DNA from: Enteractinococcus helveticum
Lineage (GTDB): Bacteria; Actinomycetota; Actinomycetes; Actinomycetales; Micrococcaceae
Assembly: GCF_020742345.1 (NCBI RefSeq)
Contig: NZ_DYXC01000029.1
Span: forward strand, 9,639-73,638
Direction: 5' to 3'
Length of the DNA: 64,000 nucleotides
Positions 34,629-42,870 of this stretch are shown here, in pieces. Every line of letters starts with the position of its first letter. Within the stretch, counting starts at the first letter, position 1. The notes beneath the pieces are model-generated. The model was not told the origin of the DNA and searched no databases. It saw only the letters and a list, made by a program, of their open reading frames with translations. The position numbers and the translations under genes are program-made.

Positions 34629-35497
34629 ATCGCATCACCTCGTTGCATCCAGCGCCGCATACCGGCACGGCGTCGGGTGTTGTGCACTATGAATTCAAAG
34701 TCTCGGCGGGTTCCATACGGTGGGATGTCGTGAGAGAAATATTCAATGCGTTTATGCGGGGTCAGATCGACATAGAGCGGGCGGGCACCGTCGTCGATAT
34801 GAATGACACGGCTTCCTGCTGCCGCCAGCCGCTGTGCCAGGAACAGATCTGCCCCGCAATCGATGACGGTATGGGCAAAGTGGTATTTTGCAGCCTGGAG
34901 TGTCTCGGGCAGCAGCACTGAGTTCAACGGGTTGGCTCGGTCAACCTGTAAAAGCATCGTCACGCCCTCCCAGGTGGGCGCATTGAGCATGTAGATGTGC
35001 GGCGATGGCATTTCAAAATCGAAGGTCAAGATATCGATGGCGTCGTCAGTGGCCTCGAGGATACTGCGCGATAGCGCTTCGGAAGCATCGGCATCGATCA
35101 GGACGACGCCCTGATCTTGGTAGGCGTAGGCCATGGCTGCTGCCAACATTTTGAAGCGCTCAGAACCGGTCTGTACCAGAGCCCACACTGTAGGGTCGAC
35201 AGAGCTGGGAAAACAAGTGGTCACTAACCAGTGTTCAAAGGTGGCTTCGTGATCCGGGTAGTGCCACTGCTTATGGTCGGCGACGATAGTATTGTCGCCG
35301 ACTTGGATCGTGGCAGCATAGGATGCATCATCATTGGCGTCTGCGAGCTCAACAATGTCCATACCCAGCGCAGCGATGACTGCATAGACAAAACGTGCGG
35401 CGTCGTCGCTGGCACTGCTGGTATCCACCAGCACCCGCATGAGAGTATCCGGCGGGGTTTTCTTACCTGGGAGAAATCTTCGTTGCGTGGTTGACAT
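34625..35497 (-). CDS. CpaE/Ssd-like protein with degenerate P-loop
   Basis: First gene of the Tad operon, where other actinobacteria encode a CpaE/septum-site (ParA/MinD-like) ATPase that localises the machine. The 290 residues keep the ParA-like layout (VVLIDADASEA, FDFEMPSPH, HTVIDCGAD). At the place of the deviant Walker A (usually KGGxGxS/T) the sequence reads ALVQTGSERFKML, lacking the Gly-rich loop and catalytic Lys-Ser/Thr. ATP binding is therefore doubtful. ATG 35497 has no good ribosome binding site; an in-frame ATG 57 bases downstream is an alternative. Confidence 0.7.
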   Translation of the reverse strand: MSTTQRRFLPGKKTPPDTLMRVLVDTSSASDDAARFVYAVIAALGMDIVELADANDDASYAATIQVGDNTIVADHKQWHYPDHEATFEHWLVTTCFPSSVDPTVWALVQTGSERFKMLAAAMAYAYQDQGVVLIDADASEALSRSILEATDDAIDILTFDFEMPSPHIYMLNAPTWEGVTMLLQVDRANPLNSVLLPETLQAAKYHFAHTVIDCGADLFLAQRLAAAGSRVIHIDDGARPLYVDLTPHKRIEYFSHDIPPYGTRRDFEFIVHNTRRRAGMRRWMQRGDAI

Positions 35498-35600
35498 GCA
35501 TCCAGCATCAACTCATTACATGTCAAACAGTGGGTGTTCGATTCGAATTGTGGAAAACAACCGGTGTGTTTGCCAGGGTGTGGACAGTGTCTGCAGCGAA

Positions 35601-36407
35601 CTATTTTTGGCCGGTAAGGTCAACTTCACTGTGGTCGGGGTCGAAGTAGGCGGCCGGGACGGGTTTGGTCGCGTCCCATTCGGTGATGTCGATCTTGTAC
35701 CGAGGATCCCAGGGCTCAGCCCAGCCGAGGAGTTCCAAGACTCGGTCAATGATCATCGCAGTAAACCCCCACACAAGTGTGCCGCCGACGGTGAAGGCTG
35801 GAGTACCGAAGCGTTGGTCAGCGGATCGGTCGGTTGCTACCGCCGTGACGCGGAGTTTTGGATCGACCAGATCGCCCACCGGGACACGAAAGACCCGGGT
35901 AGCTTCTTGGGTGGTGACCATTTCGTTGGGGTGTTGCCACCACCCAATCACGGGGGTGACTCGAAAATTGGAAACAGGCAGTGGTAGTTCGGGAAGCTTA
36001 CCCAATGGAATGATGCCGTTGGGGTCGACACCGGTTTCTTCTTGCGTTTCACGTATTGCGCAGGCGATTTCGTCGTCGTCTTGAGGTTCTAGACCGCCAC
36101 CGGGAAAGGAGACTTGTCCAGGATGATTTCGTAATGCTGTGGAACGCTGTGTCAGCAAGACATCGAGTTCTTCGGGCACGATGGTGCGCCGAAAGGTGGC
36201 CGGTCGGTCATCCATCGACCCGAACAGTAATAGTACCGACGCCTGGCGCGGGTCGATGAGATCGCTGATACGAAATGGCCATGTCGAGTTGTACTCTGGC
36301 AGGGTCGATGCAGGAGATACGGTGACGCGATTGGCGATATCAGGATGCACGGTGCCGTGGGTGTGCACGAGGGCGAGTAGGTCTGCGAGCGCGCCATCGA
36401 GTTGCAT
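35601..36407 (-). CDS. CoA-type NUDIX hydrolase
   Basis: Pyrophosphatase, probably acting on CoA or related nucleotides. The 268 residues include the CoA-subfamily signature LLTQRSTALRNHPGQVSFPGGG, running into the Nudix helix AIRETQEETGVDP with the metal-binding Glu residues. It lies one base downstream of nth, as in mycobacteria, where the NUDIX gene, nth and crp are clustered. Confidence 0.88.
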   Translation of the reverse strand: MQLDGALADLLALVHTHGTVHPDIANRVTVSPASTLPEYNSTWPFRISDLIDPRQASVLLLFGSMDDRPATFRRTIVPEELDVLLTQRSTALRNHPGQVSFPGGGLEPQDDDEIACAIRETQEETGVDPNGIIPLGKLPELPLPVSNFRVTPVIGWWQHPNEMVTTQEATRVFRVPVGDLVDPKLRVTAVATDRSADQRFGTPAFTVGGTLVWGFTAMIIDRVLELLGWAEPWDPRYKIDITEWDATKPVPAAYFDPDHSEVDLTGQK

Positions 36408-36408
36408 G

Positions 36409-37191
36409 TTAGGCCTCCCAAATATAACCGTCGGCCCGCAGTTCGGCGCGCGTGGCGCCGTTGACTAGGGCTTGATATATGTGTTCGCGGCCGGGGGCGA
36501 GCTCATAGGCCAACAGTTCTTGAGCGGCCTGCGGATTGATTTCGCCGGTACCTGCCGAGGGGCACCATTTGGCAACCGGGCAGGCACCACAAGCGGGTCG
36601 TTTGGCGTGGCACACGCGGCGGCCAAGGAAAATGACCCGGTTGGAGACTTCAGTGTAATCTTTGGGCTCAAATAGCGCTACGATGTCTCGTTCCACGACA
36701 TTCGGATTGGTCGAATCGGTCCAACCAAATCGATTTGCTAACCGAATGACGTGGGTATCGGTGGTAATGCCGGGGACTCCGAATACGTTGCCCAGTACGA
36801 CAAAAGCTGTTTTTCGTCCGACTCCGGGCAGCTTGACGAGCTTGTCCAAGGTACCGGGGACTTCACCGTCATGGTCTTCGATGAGTGCTTGGGAAAGTCC
36901 CAACAGTGCACGAGCTTTGTTCTTATAGAAGCCAGTGGAGCGAATGAGTTCTTGCAATTCGACCTCGGATGCTTGGGCCATTGCGAATGCATCGGGAAAA
37001 CGTTCGAATAATGCAGGAGTGACGGCGTTGACTCGTATGTCGGTGGTTTGAGCGCTCAGTACCGTAGCAACCAACAGCTCGAAGGCGTTGGTGTAGTCAA
37101 GTTCCGCATGGGCGTACGGGAAGACCTCGCCGAGCACACGGAAGATCTTACGGGCTCGGCGCTTTTTGGCCAGCGGCGTCTCGTTCCTCAC
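36409..37191 (-). CDS. nth: Endonuclease III (DNA glycosylase/AP lyase)
   Basis: Base-excision repair enzyme for oxidised pyrimidines. The 260 residues show the helix-hairpin-helix LPGVGRKTAFVVL with the catalytic Lys, the catalytic Asp in TDTHVIRLANRF, and the four-cysteine iron-sulfur loop CHAKRPACGACPVAKWC. The C terminus is longer than in E. coli Nth by about 45 residues. The GTG start has GAAAGGA 9 bases upstream. It diverges from acs. Confidence 0.94.
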   Translation of the reverse strand: MRNETPLAKKRRARKIFRVLGEVFPYAHAELDYTNAFELLVATVLSAQTTDIRVNAVTPALFERFPDAFAMAQASEVELQELIRSTGFYKNKARALLGLSQALIEDHDGEVPGTLDKLVKLPGVGRKTAFVVLGNVFGVPGITTDTHVIRLANRFGWTDSTNPNVVERDIVALFEPKDYTEVSNRVIFLGRRVCHAKRPACGACPVAKWCPSAGTGEINPQAAQELLAYELAPGREHIYQALVNGATRAELRADGYIWEA

Positions 37192-37273
37192 AGTGGTCCT
37201 TTCCTTGCATCGTTGCGTCTTATCCTAGGCTGCACAGTGAGGTCGGCGTCGAATCCGTGCAGATAATAGCGTA

Positions 37274-37309
37274 ATGACCGTTCATCGTGACAACCATGAC
37301 CGTTCAGCG
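37274..37309. repeat. 14-base direct repeat in the nth-acs gap
   Basis: ATGACCGTTCATCG (37274-37287) and ATGACCGTTCAGCG (37296-37309) differ at one base and are 22 bases apart, two helical turns, so a dimeric regulator could bind both on one face. TTCATCG also has an inverted partner CGATGAA at 37312-37318. The repeats lie just upstream of the acs -35. Confidence 0.6.
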
Positions 37310-37319
37310 CACGATGAAT

Positions 37320-37348
37320 TTGAATGGCTTGGTCAAAACTCTTAGCAT
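37320..37348 (+). promoter_or_regulatory. Promoter for acs
   Basis: TTGAAT (37320-37325), a 17-bp spacer and TAGCAT (37343-37348). The expected transcript start is near 37355, giving a leader of about 33 bases with AAGGAG at 37378-37383. Confidence 0.5.
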
Positions 37349-37357
37349 AACCCTAGA

Positions 37358-37373
37358 TGTGACGACGATCACG
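37358..37373 (+). promoter_or_regulatory. CRP/GlxR-type operator before acs
   Basis: TGTGA-N6-TCACG matches 9 of 10 arm positions of the TGTGA-N6-TCACA consensus. It lies just downstream of the predicted transcript start, a place where binding would usually repress. The CRP/GlxR gene is at 42871. Confidence 0.7.
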
Positions 37374-37387
37374 ACCGAAGGAGCCTC

Positions 37388-39367
37388 ATGGTCACCACAC
37401 ACGAAATTGCCACCCAACAACGAGCACAAGAGCTCTATGCACGAGCCGATAAGGACCACCTGGAATACTGGGCGTCCCGGGCTCGTGCCGAAGTGCACTG
37501 GGATACCCCGTTTACCAAGATCCTCGACTGGACGAATCCCCCATTTGCGCGATGGTTTGCCGACGGGACAACGAATGCCTGCTACAACGCGGTGGATCGT
37601 CATGTCGCAGCCGGTAACGGCGACCGAGTCGCCCTGTATTTTGAAGGGGAACCGGGTGATTCTCAGGCAGTAACCTATGCCGAGCTGCTCGATCGCGTTT
37701 CCCAGACTGCTAACGCATTAGAAGCTCTGGGCGTAACCAAGGGCGACCGGGTGGCCATCTACCTGCCCATGTTGGTCGAGGCAGTTGTGTCGATCCTGGC
37801 CTGTGCTCGCATCGGGGCGGTCCACTCGGTGGTCTTCGGAGGTTTCTCAGCCGAAGCGTTGCGCTCGCGCATTGATGATGCTGAGGCCAAGGTGGTCATT
37901 ACCGCGGATGGTTCCTACCGTCGTGGCAAACCGAATATGCTCAAGCCGATTGTCGACGACGCCCTGGCCAGCAACGGTCACACCGTTGAGCATGTACTCG
38001 TGGTGCAGCGCAATGGTGAGGACATTAACTGGGTCCAGGGCCGCGACCAGTGGTTCCACGACGTCGTTGATGCACAACCAACAACTCATGAACTGGTGTG
38101 GCACGAGGCAGAACATCCGTTGTTCATCCTCTACACTTCCGGTACCACCGGCACACCAAAAGGTATTCTGCACACCACGGGTGGATACCTGACCCAGGTC
38201 ACTGCCACCGCACGCGATACCTTTGATTTACAGCCTGAATCCGATGTTTTTTGGTGCACCGCCGACGTCGGCTGGGTGACTGGGCACTCCTATATCGTCT
38301 ATGGTCCAATGTCCAATGGTGCCACCCAGGTCATTTATGAGGGCACCCCGGACGCCCCACACCGTGGCCGCTGGTGGGAAATCGTTGAAAAATACGGTGT
38401 TACCATTCTCTACACCGCACCAACTGCAATCCGTGCGGCTATGAAGTGGGGCCGAGATATTGTAGACCGTTACGATCTGTCGTCGTTGCGGTTGTTGGGT
38501 TCGGTTGGCGAAGCGATCAACCCGGAGGCCTGGTACTGGTACCGTGAGGTGATCGGTCAGAATAATGGTGCAGGTACCGTGAACGAAGATGGCACTGTCA
38601 CGCCTGGAGCTCGCAAGTCCGATCCGGTGGCCATCGCTGATACCTGGTGGCAGACTGAAACCGGCGCGCACATCCTGACTCCGCTACCCGCCCTGACCGC
38701 CGAGCAGCTCAAGCCGGGTTCGGCCCAGCGAGCCGTTGCCGGTATCGCCGTGGATGTTGTCGACGAAGAAGGCAACACCATGCAGGACACCTCCCAGGGG
38801 TTCTTGGTCATTCGTGAGCCGTGGCCGGCAATGGCCCGTACCATCTGGGGCGATGACCAGCGATTTGTGGACACTTACTGGTCGCGCTTTGACGGAATGT
38901 ACTTTGCTGGCGATGGCGCACGTTTCGATGAAGACGGCGATATTTGGTTATTGGGTCGTGTCGACGACGTGATGAACGTCTCCGGACACCGATTGTCCAC
39001 CACCGAGATCGAGTCCGCGCTGGTTGCCCACCCAGTGGTTGCTGAGGCCGCCGTCGTCGGTGCTGCTGATGAGACCACCGGTCAGGCAGTCTATGCTTTT
39101 GTCATTCTGAACGAGGACTCAAATGGTATCGCCCCCGATGAAGCCGAAGCGACTCTGCGCGAGCACGTCGCTTCGCATATTGGTCCGATCGCTAAACCCC
39201 GCAGAATCCTCATAACCAGTGACCTGCCCAAAACACGCTCAGGCAAAATTATGCGCCGTCTGCTCAAGGACGCCGCCGAAGGCAAGACTCAGGCTGACAC
39301 CACAGCTCTGGCAACCCTGGCTGATCCGGCGGTGATGGAAGAAATCCTCAACGAGATGCGTGGCTAA
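37388..39367 (+). CDS. acs: Acetyl-CoA synthetase (AMP-forming)
   Basis: Activates acetate to acetyl-CoA with ATP; cytoplasmic. The 659 residues contain the ATP-binding P-loop YTSGTTGTPKGI, the adenine-region DTWWQTETG, the hinge region GRVDDVMNVSGHRLST and the C-terminal TRSGKIMRR, whose Lys is the usual reversible acetylation site. AAGGAG lies 4 bases before the ATG. The upstream region has a CRP/GlxR site and a direct repeat. Two deacetylases (15404-16645, 57076-58083) could reactivate it. A strong terminator follows. Confidence 0.96.
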   Translation: MVTTHEIATQQRAQELYARADKDHLEYWASRARAEVHWDTPFTKILDWTNPPFARWFADGTTNACYNAVDRHVAAGNGDRVALYFEGEPGDSQAVTYAELLDRVSQTANALEALGVTKGDRVAIYLPMLVEAVVSILACARIGAVHSVVFGGFSAEALRSRIDDAEAKVVITADGSYRRGKPNMLKPIVDDALASNGHTVEHVLVVQRNGEDINWVQGRDQWFHDVVDAQPTTHELVWHEAEHPLFILYTSGTTGTPKGILHTTGGYLTQVTATARDTFDLQPESDVFWCTADVGWVTGHSYIVYGPMSNGATQVIYEGTPDAPHRGRWWEIVEKYGVTILYTAPTAIRAAMKWGRDIVDRYDLSSLRLLGSVGEAINPEAWYWYREVIGQNNGAGTVNEDGTVTPGARKSDPVAIADTWWQTETGAHILTPLPALTAEQLKPGSAQRAVAGIAVDVVDEEGNTMQDTSQGFLVIREPWPAMARTIWGDDQRFVDTYWSRFDGMYFAGDGARFDEDGDIWLLGRVDDVMNVSGHRLSTTEIESALVAHPVVAEAAVVGAADETTGQAVYAFVILNEDSNGIAPDEAEATLREHVASHIGPIAKPRRILITSDLPKTRSGKIMRRLLKDAAEGKTQADTTALATLADPAVMEEILNEMRG

Positions 39368-39388
39368 CCGCACAAGTCACGCCCAACG

Positions 39389-39429
39389 CTTCGGCCCACA
39401 ACCAAACCGGTTGTGGGCCGAAGTTTTTT
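39389..39429 (+). terminator. Rho-independent terminator after acs
   Basis: Perfect 15-bp stem (CTTCGGCCCACAACC and its complement), 5-base loop, then six T. It may also serve the convergent transporter operon. Confidence 0.92.
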
Positions 39430-39443
39430 ATAGGGTTGTAGGA

Positions 39444-39599
39444 CTAGAGGGTTTTACCACCCAGGATTTCTCCTTCGGCTTCGCCGAATTCTCCAGAGAC
39501 TTCATCCGGGTGACGTTGCAAGTTGATCATCGCAAAGACCACCCCACCGAAGACGGTGACGCAGGCGATGATCATCATGACTATGGCGATGGGGCTCAT
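39444..39599 (-). CDS. metS: Small subunit of a methionine/alanine NSS transporter (MetS-like)
   Basis: A 51-residue membrane peptide with one hydrophobic helix (IAIVMMIIACVTVFGGVVFAMI) and a polar, acidic cytoplasmic tail ending in GGKTL. It overlaps the stop of the large transporter gene by four bases (ATGA). This is the arrangement of MetP-MetS in Corynebacterium glutamicum, where the small subunit is required for methionine and alanine uptake. Assignment rests on position, size and topology. Confidence 0.85.
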   Translation of the reverse strand: MSPIAIVMMIIACVTVFGGVVFAMINLQRHPDEVSGEFGEAEGEILGGKTL

Positions 39600-41224
39600 G
39601 GTGTAACTCCCTGTTCTGGTTCTGTTGCGGAAGCATGTTTACCCAGTGGCGGGTCGGTTTCATCAAGCGGGTATTCATTCGATGACCGTTCAGCGTATAG
39701 CGCTGAGTTTTTCGGCCATGGAATCAGGCTCAAGATGATGGCGATGACAATTATGCCAACGGCCATACCCCAACCAAACGTATTGACGTACCACTGTGGG
39801 TAGCCCCCGTAGGGTTCCTCAGCGGTAGTTTGGTTGAGGAATTCCGTTATGAGCATGTAGCCAAGGACTACCGGCAGCACGATGGCCACCAAGATCTTAT
39901 AGACTGTGCCGAGCCGGAAGGATGAAACCTTGTTGAGGTGTGCAACGACACGGTTGAGACGGCGCAGCAACCATGCGACAACAACGACCGCCACGAAGGC
40001 TGCCGCGACAATACCAAAGTTGTTGACGAAGTAATCGAAAGTATCGAGCAGAGCGAGCCCTGACGTGGTACCGAATCCAAGCAGTGAAATCAGTGCGAGC
40101 AGGGTTCCTACGGTCCAGACCACCGTGTTTCGAGACCATCCGGTCTTGTCTTTGATTGCAGAGAAGGTGACTTCCAGGATTGAAATCATCGATGTGAACC
40201 CGGCAATGAGTAATGAGCCGAAGAACAAAATACCAATGACTGGTCCCAGGCCAAGTGGCGCTTGGGAGATAATTTCTGGAAACGCCACGAAGGCCAGCCC
40301 GATACCAGAGGTTACGACTTCACCGATCTGCACTCCGGCTGCTTGGGCCATAAAGCCCAGGGTGGCAAAGACGCCGATACCGGCTAAGATCTCAAATCCA
40401 GAGTTTGAAAACGCAACCACCAGGCCGGAAGAAGTCAGGTTGGTGCGTCGTTTCAGATAGGACGCGTATGTGATCATGATCCCGAAACCAACGGACAGTG
40501 AGAAGAAGATCTGGCCATAAGCCGCGATCCATACACTTGGGTTGAGCAGGGCTTCCCAATTCGGGGTGAAGAGCGCATCGAGACCCGAGCTTGAGCCTGG
40601 CAGTGTTAGCGCGATAATGATCAGAATAAGGAACATCAGCACAAGCAGTGGGATCCCGATCACCGCGGCTACGCCGATACCTCGACGCACCCCAAAGGCG
40701 AGGATGAGTAGCGTAGCTACCCAGATAATCAGAAGCGGCCAGAACACACCCGGAACGAGTTCGAAGTTGAATCCTGGTGTTTCTGACATTTGCAAGTATT
40801 CTTCGAAGAAGTATGCGTTAGGATCATCTCCCCATGCTTCTGTTGCCGAGAAAAAGATGTACATCGTAGCCCAGGCCAAGATGGCTGCGTAGTAGATACC
40901 GATGATCACACAGATCATTGCGTGCCACCAGCCAACGGCCTCGGTTCTCTTATGGAGGCGGCGGAAGGTCAACGGTGGGGAACCTTTAAATCGGTGCCCC
41001 AGTGAGTAGTCGAAAAACAACAGTGGAATACCGGCAGATAGCAGCGCGACAAGGTACGGAATGATAAATGCGCCGCCACCGTTTTCGTACGCGATGTATG
41101 GGAAGCGCCAAATATTTCCCAACCCGATTGCAGATCCCATAGCCGCCAAGATAAATATCCAACGGCCACCAAAATCTTCGCGCACTTGGGTTTTTGTTGG
41201 CGCAGAAGTTACTTGAGAGGACAT
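39596..41224 (-). CDS. metP: Sodium-dependent NSS-family amino acid transporter (MetP-like)
   Basis: Na+-coupled symporter of the neurotransmitter:sodium symporter family, 542 residues, about twelve membrane segments. The first helix keeps the Na+-site signature GSAIGLGNIWRFPYIAYENGGGAFIIPYL in short blocks. The ATG at 41224 (MSSQVTS) is chosen with AGGGG about 6 bases upstream; the open frame continues to 41299 but without family similarity. The small partner gene follows with an ATGA overlap, pointing to methionine/alanine as substrates. Confidence 0.88.
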   Translation of the reverse strand: MSSQVTSAPTKTQVREDFGGRWIFILAAMGSAIGLGNIWRFPYIAYENGGGAFIIPYLVALLSAGIPLLFFDYSLGHRFKGSPPLTFRRLHKRTEAVGWWHAMICVIIGIYYAAILAWATMYIFFSATEAWGDDPNAYFFEEYLQMSETPGFNFELVPGVFWPLLIIWVATLLILAFGVRRGIGVAAVIGIPLLVLMFLILIIIALTLPGSSSGLDALFTPNWEALLNPSVWIAAYGQIFFSLSVGFGIMITYASYLKRRTNLTSSGLVVAFSNSGFEILAGIGVFATLGFMAQAAGVQIGEVVTSGIGLAFVAFPEIISQAPLGLGPVIGILFFGSLLIAGFTSMISILEVTFSAIKDKTGWSRNTVVWTVGTLLALISLLGFGTTSGLALLDTFDYFVNNFGIVAAAFVAVVVVAWLLRRLNRVVAHLNKVSSFRLGTVYKILVAIVLPVVLGYMLITEFLNQTTAEEPYGGYPQWYVNTFGWGMAVGIIVIAIILSLIPWPKNSALYAERSSNEYPLDETDPPLGKHASATEPEQGVTP

Positions 41225-41270
41225 TTCTACCCCTTTAGAGCAGGCGATGTGAGCAGAAGTCACTACATGA

Positions 41271-41299
41271 CTTATGTCACCAAGATTACGCCTTGTCAA
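41271..41299 (-). promoter_or_regulatory. Promoter for the metP-metS operon, with a possible CRP-like site
   Basis: On the minus strand, consensus TTGACA (41299-41294), a 17-bp spacer and CATAAG (41276-41271) precede metP by about 45 bases. GGTGA-N6-TCATG overlaps the -10; it is a weak match to the CRP/GlxR consensus. Confidence 0.45.
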
Positions 41300-41373
41300 G
41301 CATTAGAACAACATGTCCGGCACAATCAGGCACGGCTTGACTTGGGAGTTGAGCTGTTCCTGCTAGCGCCTGC

Positions 41374-42567
41374 TTATTCTAAGCAGTGTCCGGTGGACAC
41401 TGGCTGCGATAACTGAGGGGCTTGATTGATCAGGTCGGCAATTTCTTCATGCGACATCGCATAGCCAATATCGGCCTCAGAGGCGCGTGCAAATATCACA
41501 CCAGCGACGGTGCCATCTTCTGCGACCAATGCACCGCCAGAATTGCCCTGACGTACCTCAGCAGCTAGCTGGTATACGTCGCGCAGCTGGGCATTTTCAT
41601 CGTAAATATTCACTATGGTTGCCGGTCCATGAGCCTGGATTTCAGCGCCAAGGATTTGATGTGGACCACCGGATGGGAATCCTAAAACAAACGCCGCGTC
41701 ACCCGGCTCAAGAGGGTCACCAAATTCGACAACTGGTAGTTGTGCACCAGGTAGGGCAATGATCGCGACGTCGATGTCCGGGTCGAATGCTACGACCTGA
41801 CCGGTATATAATTGCCCGTCGAAGGATTCGACCTGTGGTGCTTCGACCCCTGCAACCACGTGAGCATTTGTCACTATTCGATTGCCGGTCACTGCGAAGC
41901 CGGACCCGGTTTGGCTTTGACCGCATTCATAGGCGCTTCCGGTGATTCGTACCGATGATTCGCTGGTTTCGTGCACCTCACTGGTGGGCTCAATCTCAGT
42001 TTTTTCAACCTCTGGATCCGCGTTGTCTGCCAAATCCAGTTCGGGAAGTTCTGAAGAATCCAAGATAGCTGCTCGAACTTCAGCGACCCAGATGCGCGCG
42101 CTTTCTGGGGTTAATGTCGTCGTGAAGGCGACGATCCGTGAATTCTTGAGCACGCTGGTGATTCCGGGGACCCCAACGCTGGAGATCGAAAACGCGACCA
42201 GCGAAATAACGAGTCCCGCAACAGCCGTATTAGCGAGGGCGCCCAAGAACTTATCGATGGCACGCATCGCCGGATGACTGACGTGCAAGCGCAACCTGCG
42301 CCCAATCTTGCGCCCGATCATCATACCGAGCCAAATTAATACCGCGGTCACCGCTACCATGGCAATAATTCTTATGACGCCTGCGGGCACCAGTTGAACA
42401 ATTAGCGGCATCAAAAATAAGCCACCTAATACCCCAACGACTGCGCCGGCTACGGTGCCCATCGAGATCCAAAATCCTCGACGAAAACCGATCAGAATAA
42501 CAATGACGAGCACAACGACTAATGCCCAATCAAGCAAGGAAAACGCTATGACCACCCACCGTCCCAT
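41374..42567 (-). CDS. marP: MarP-like membrane-anchored trypsin-like serine protease (CvpA domain)
   Basis: The 397-residue protein has four N-terminal membrane helices (CvpA/colicin V production domain, residues 1-130) and an extracytoplasmic trypsin-like domain with His236 (TNAHVV), Asp266 (DPDIDVAI) and Ser343 (QGNSGGAL). In M. tuberculosis MarP, required for acid resistance, the length is the same and the active-site region is stabilised by a disulfide. Here the only two cysteines, Cys215 and Cys395, stand in equivalent places. No PDZ domain is present. A 7-bp inverted repeat spans its stop codon (41370-41386). It diverges from crp. Confidence 0.9.
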   Translation of the reverse strand: MGRWVVIAFSLLDWALVVVLVIVILIGFRRGFWISMGTVAGAVVGVLGGLFLMPLIVQLVPAGVIRIIAMVAVTAVLIWLGMMIGRKIGRRLRLHVSHPAMRAIDKFLGALANTAVAGLVISLVAFSISSVGVPGITSVLKNSRIVAFTTTLTPESARIWVAEVRAAILDSSELPELDLADNADPEVEKTEIEPTSEVHETSESSVRITGSAYECGQSQTGSGFAVTGNRIVTNAHVVAGVEAPQVESFDGQLYTGQVVAFDPDIDVAIIALPGAQLPVVEFGDPLEPGDAAFVLGFPSGGPHQILGAEIQAHGPATIVNIYDENAQLRDVYQLAAEVRQGNSGGALVAEDGTVAGVIFARASEADIGYAMSHEEIADLINQAPQLSQPVSTGHCLE

Positions 42568-42870
42568 CAGCTGTCATCATTGGTGGCTACAGTGTTTTAA
42601 GCCTAGCCGGTTTCTGCCATCTTATGCCCGGGTGATCGAACGCGTCGTCATACGGATGATTTTTCGTCTATCGTAGAAGAAGATTTCGCTGCTGGTTGTG
42701 ACGATTTCCACATCTCTTTCTACATTAGATAGAATTAGCTGGAAGCCCATGTCGAATCGCACTAATATTTGTGTGCCCGATCCGGCATTCATCGGCACTT
42801 CACCAACAGTGACCAAGTTCCGACAAGTTAGAGTTCGGCCCATAAGGCCAGTAAGGAAATCTTTACCACC
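42568..42870. other. Divergent marP-crp intergenic region (303 bases)
   Basis: No convincing gene is seen; short frames on both strands lack family features. It holds a CRP/GlxR operator (42697-42712), AT-rich sequence with TAGATA/TAGAAT hexamers near 42724-42735 that may be the crp -10, and AAGGAAA before crp. The crp leader is probably long. Confidence 0.6.
42697..42712 (+). promoter_or_regulatory. CRP/GlxR-type operator upstream of crp
   Basis: TGTGA-N6-CCACA matches 9 of 10 consensus arm positions. It lies 159 bases before the crp start and upstream of the likely -10, so autoregulation, or control of divergent marP, is plausible. Confidence 0.65.

Noticed and set aside
41370..41386. Terminator after marP
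   Set aside because: The 7-bp inverted repeat spans the stop codon and has no T-run; kept only as a remark on the gene.
42622..42843. 73-codon minus-strand frame in the marP-crp gap
   Set aside because: No ribosome binding site or motif; it covers the CRP site and probable crp promoter, so it is more likely regulatory DNA.
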